Assembly: GCA_017391435.1 (NCBI GenBank)
Contig: JAFOYS010000271.1
Location: 1 to 7,437, forward strand
Source of the DNA: Alistipes sp.
GTDB taxonomy: Bacteria; Bacteroidota; Bacteroidia; Bacteroidales; Rikenellaceae
Length of the DNA: 7,437 nucleotides
Direction: 5' to 3'
Numbering within the stretch: position 1 is the first letter of the stretch; each line of letters opens with the position of its first letter. Positions 7,139 to 7,437 of the stretch are shown here, piece by piece. The position numbers and the translations under genes were made by a program. The notes beneath the pieces were generated by a model. It saw only the letters and a program-made list of their open reading frames with translations, was not told where the DNA came from and did not search any database.

Positions 7139-7437
7139 TTAATCTCTATTGTTCTTGTTCTGCAAATACTGATCTATCTGATGCACACCCTCTATTGTGG
7201 CAATACCACGGAAGAAGTTGACGATAGTGTAGTTTAGAGCATCCTCAAGACTAACGCCTTCGGGTAGCGACATATTGCCTGCCGAGACAACAAGTGTTGT
7301 GGCGGTGTAGTACAAAATTGTTACCGAGAGACGAATATCTACCGTCGGAAGAATAAGCCCGCAATCTATGTAATGCTTTATCATTGAGAAGAGTAGACGG
7401 CCATTCTCCTCCTCAGCCTCCTTGCGTACACGCTCAA
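7139..7437 (-). CDS. TetR/AcrR-family transcriptional regulator, C-terminal part (5' end outside window)
   Basis: The reading frame is open from the window edge. Ninety-eight complete codons precede a TAA stop at 7141-7139, so roughly half of a typical 190-210-aa TetR protein is present. The N-terminal helix-turn-helix domain lies outside. What is visible is an all-helical ligand-binding/dimerisation domain: a charged helix, a hydrophobic helix with YYTATTLVVSAGN, and the closing segment YTIVNFFRGIATIEG. That closing segment resembles the end of TetR regulators that head RND operons in Bacteroidota (pattern I-NF-RG-ST--G). It lies 34 nt upstream of the OMP gene on the same strand. The likely role is autorepression of the whole operon, relieved by a pump substrate. 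Family assignment rests on the C-terminal pattern and context only, since the DNA-binding domain cannot be seen. ATG at 7384 is internal, not the start. Confidence 0.8.
   Translation of the reverse strand, partial: ERVRKEAEEENGRLLFSMIKHYIDCGLILPTVDIRLSVTILYYTATTLVVSAGNMSLPEGVSLEDALNYTIVNFFRGIATIEGVHQIDQYLQNKNNRD

Noticed and set aside
1..7437. Search by eye for tRNA, CRISPR array, insertion sequence or phage genes
   Set aside because: None seen. The window is almost fully occupied by six minus-strand genes with gaps of about 100 nt or less, and no direct repeats or transposase motifs were noticed.

Overview
The window looks like a Bacteroidota chromosome, most likely order Bacteroidales. The evidence is a Bacteroides-type WaaA, an efflux operon in the order TetR, OMP, MFP, RND, small protein, as in the Porphyromonas gingivalis xep locus, and a good match to the Bacteroidota promoter consensus (TTTG, about 20 nt, TAnnTTTG). 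Base composition is moderate and codons ending in G or C are favoured. Genus cannot be fixed from sequence alone. An Alistipes-like (Rikenellaceae) or neighbouring gut lineage is only a guess.

Every supported gene is on the minus strand, so transcription runs from high to low coordinates. In that order the window holds: (1) the C-terminal part of a TetR-family regulator, 7437-7139, cut by the window edge; (2) a TolC-type outer-membrane factor, 7104-5755; (3) a lipoprotein membrane-fusion protein, 5742-4714; (4) an RND inner-membrane transporter of 1035 aa, 4693-1586; (5) a 97-aa PII-like protein, 1581-1288; (6) a strong intrinsic terminator, about 1266-1225; (7) a promoter-like sequence at 1227-1196; (8) waaA (kdtA), 1186-1, cut at its 3' end by the window edge. 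Gaps between genes 1 to 5 are 34, 12, 20 and 4 nt, so these five are very probably one operon ended by the terminator. No gap without a gene exceeds about 100 nt.

Genes 2 to 4 supply all three layers of a tripartite proton-driven efflux pump: the RND pump in the inner membrane, the lipid-anchored adaptor in the periplasm and the channel in the outer membrane. The TetR-type protein is the likely local repressor. The small PII-like protein, tightly linked after the pump, is the least understood part and may regulate it after translation. waaA is a separate transcription unit that attaches Kdo to lipid A during LPS synthesis.

Most of the window is an ordinary Bacteroidota efflux locus. The points worth a second look are the PII-like partner, the altered proton-relay residues of the pump, and the compact terminator-promoter junction before waaA.
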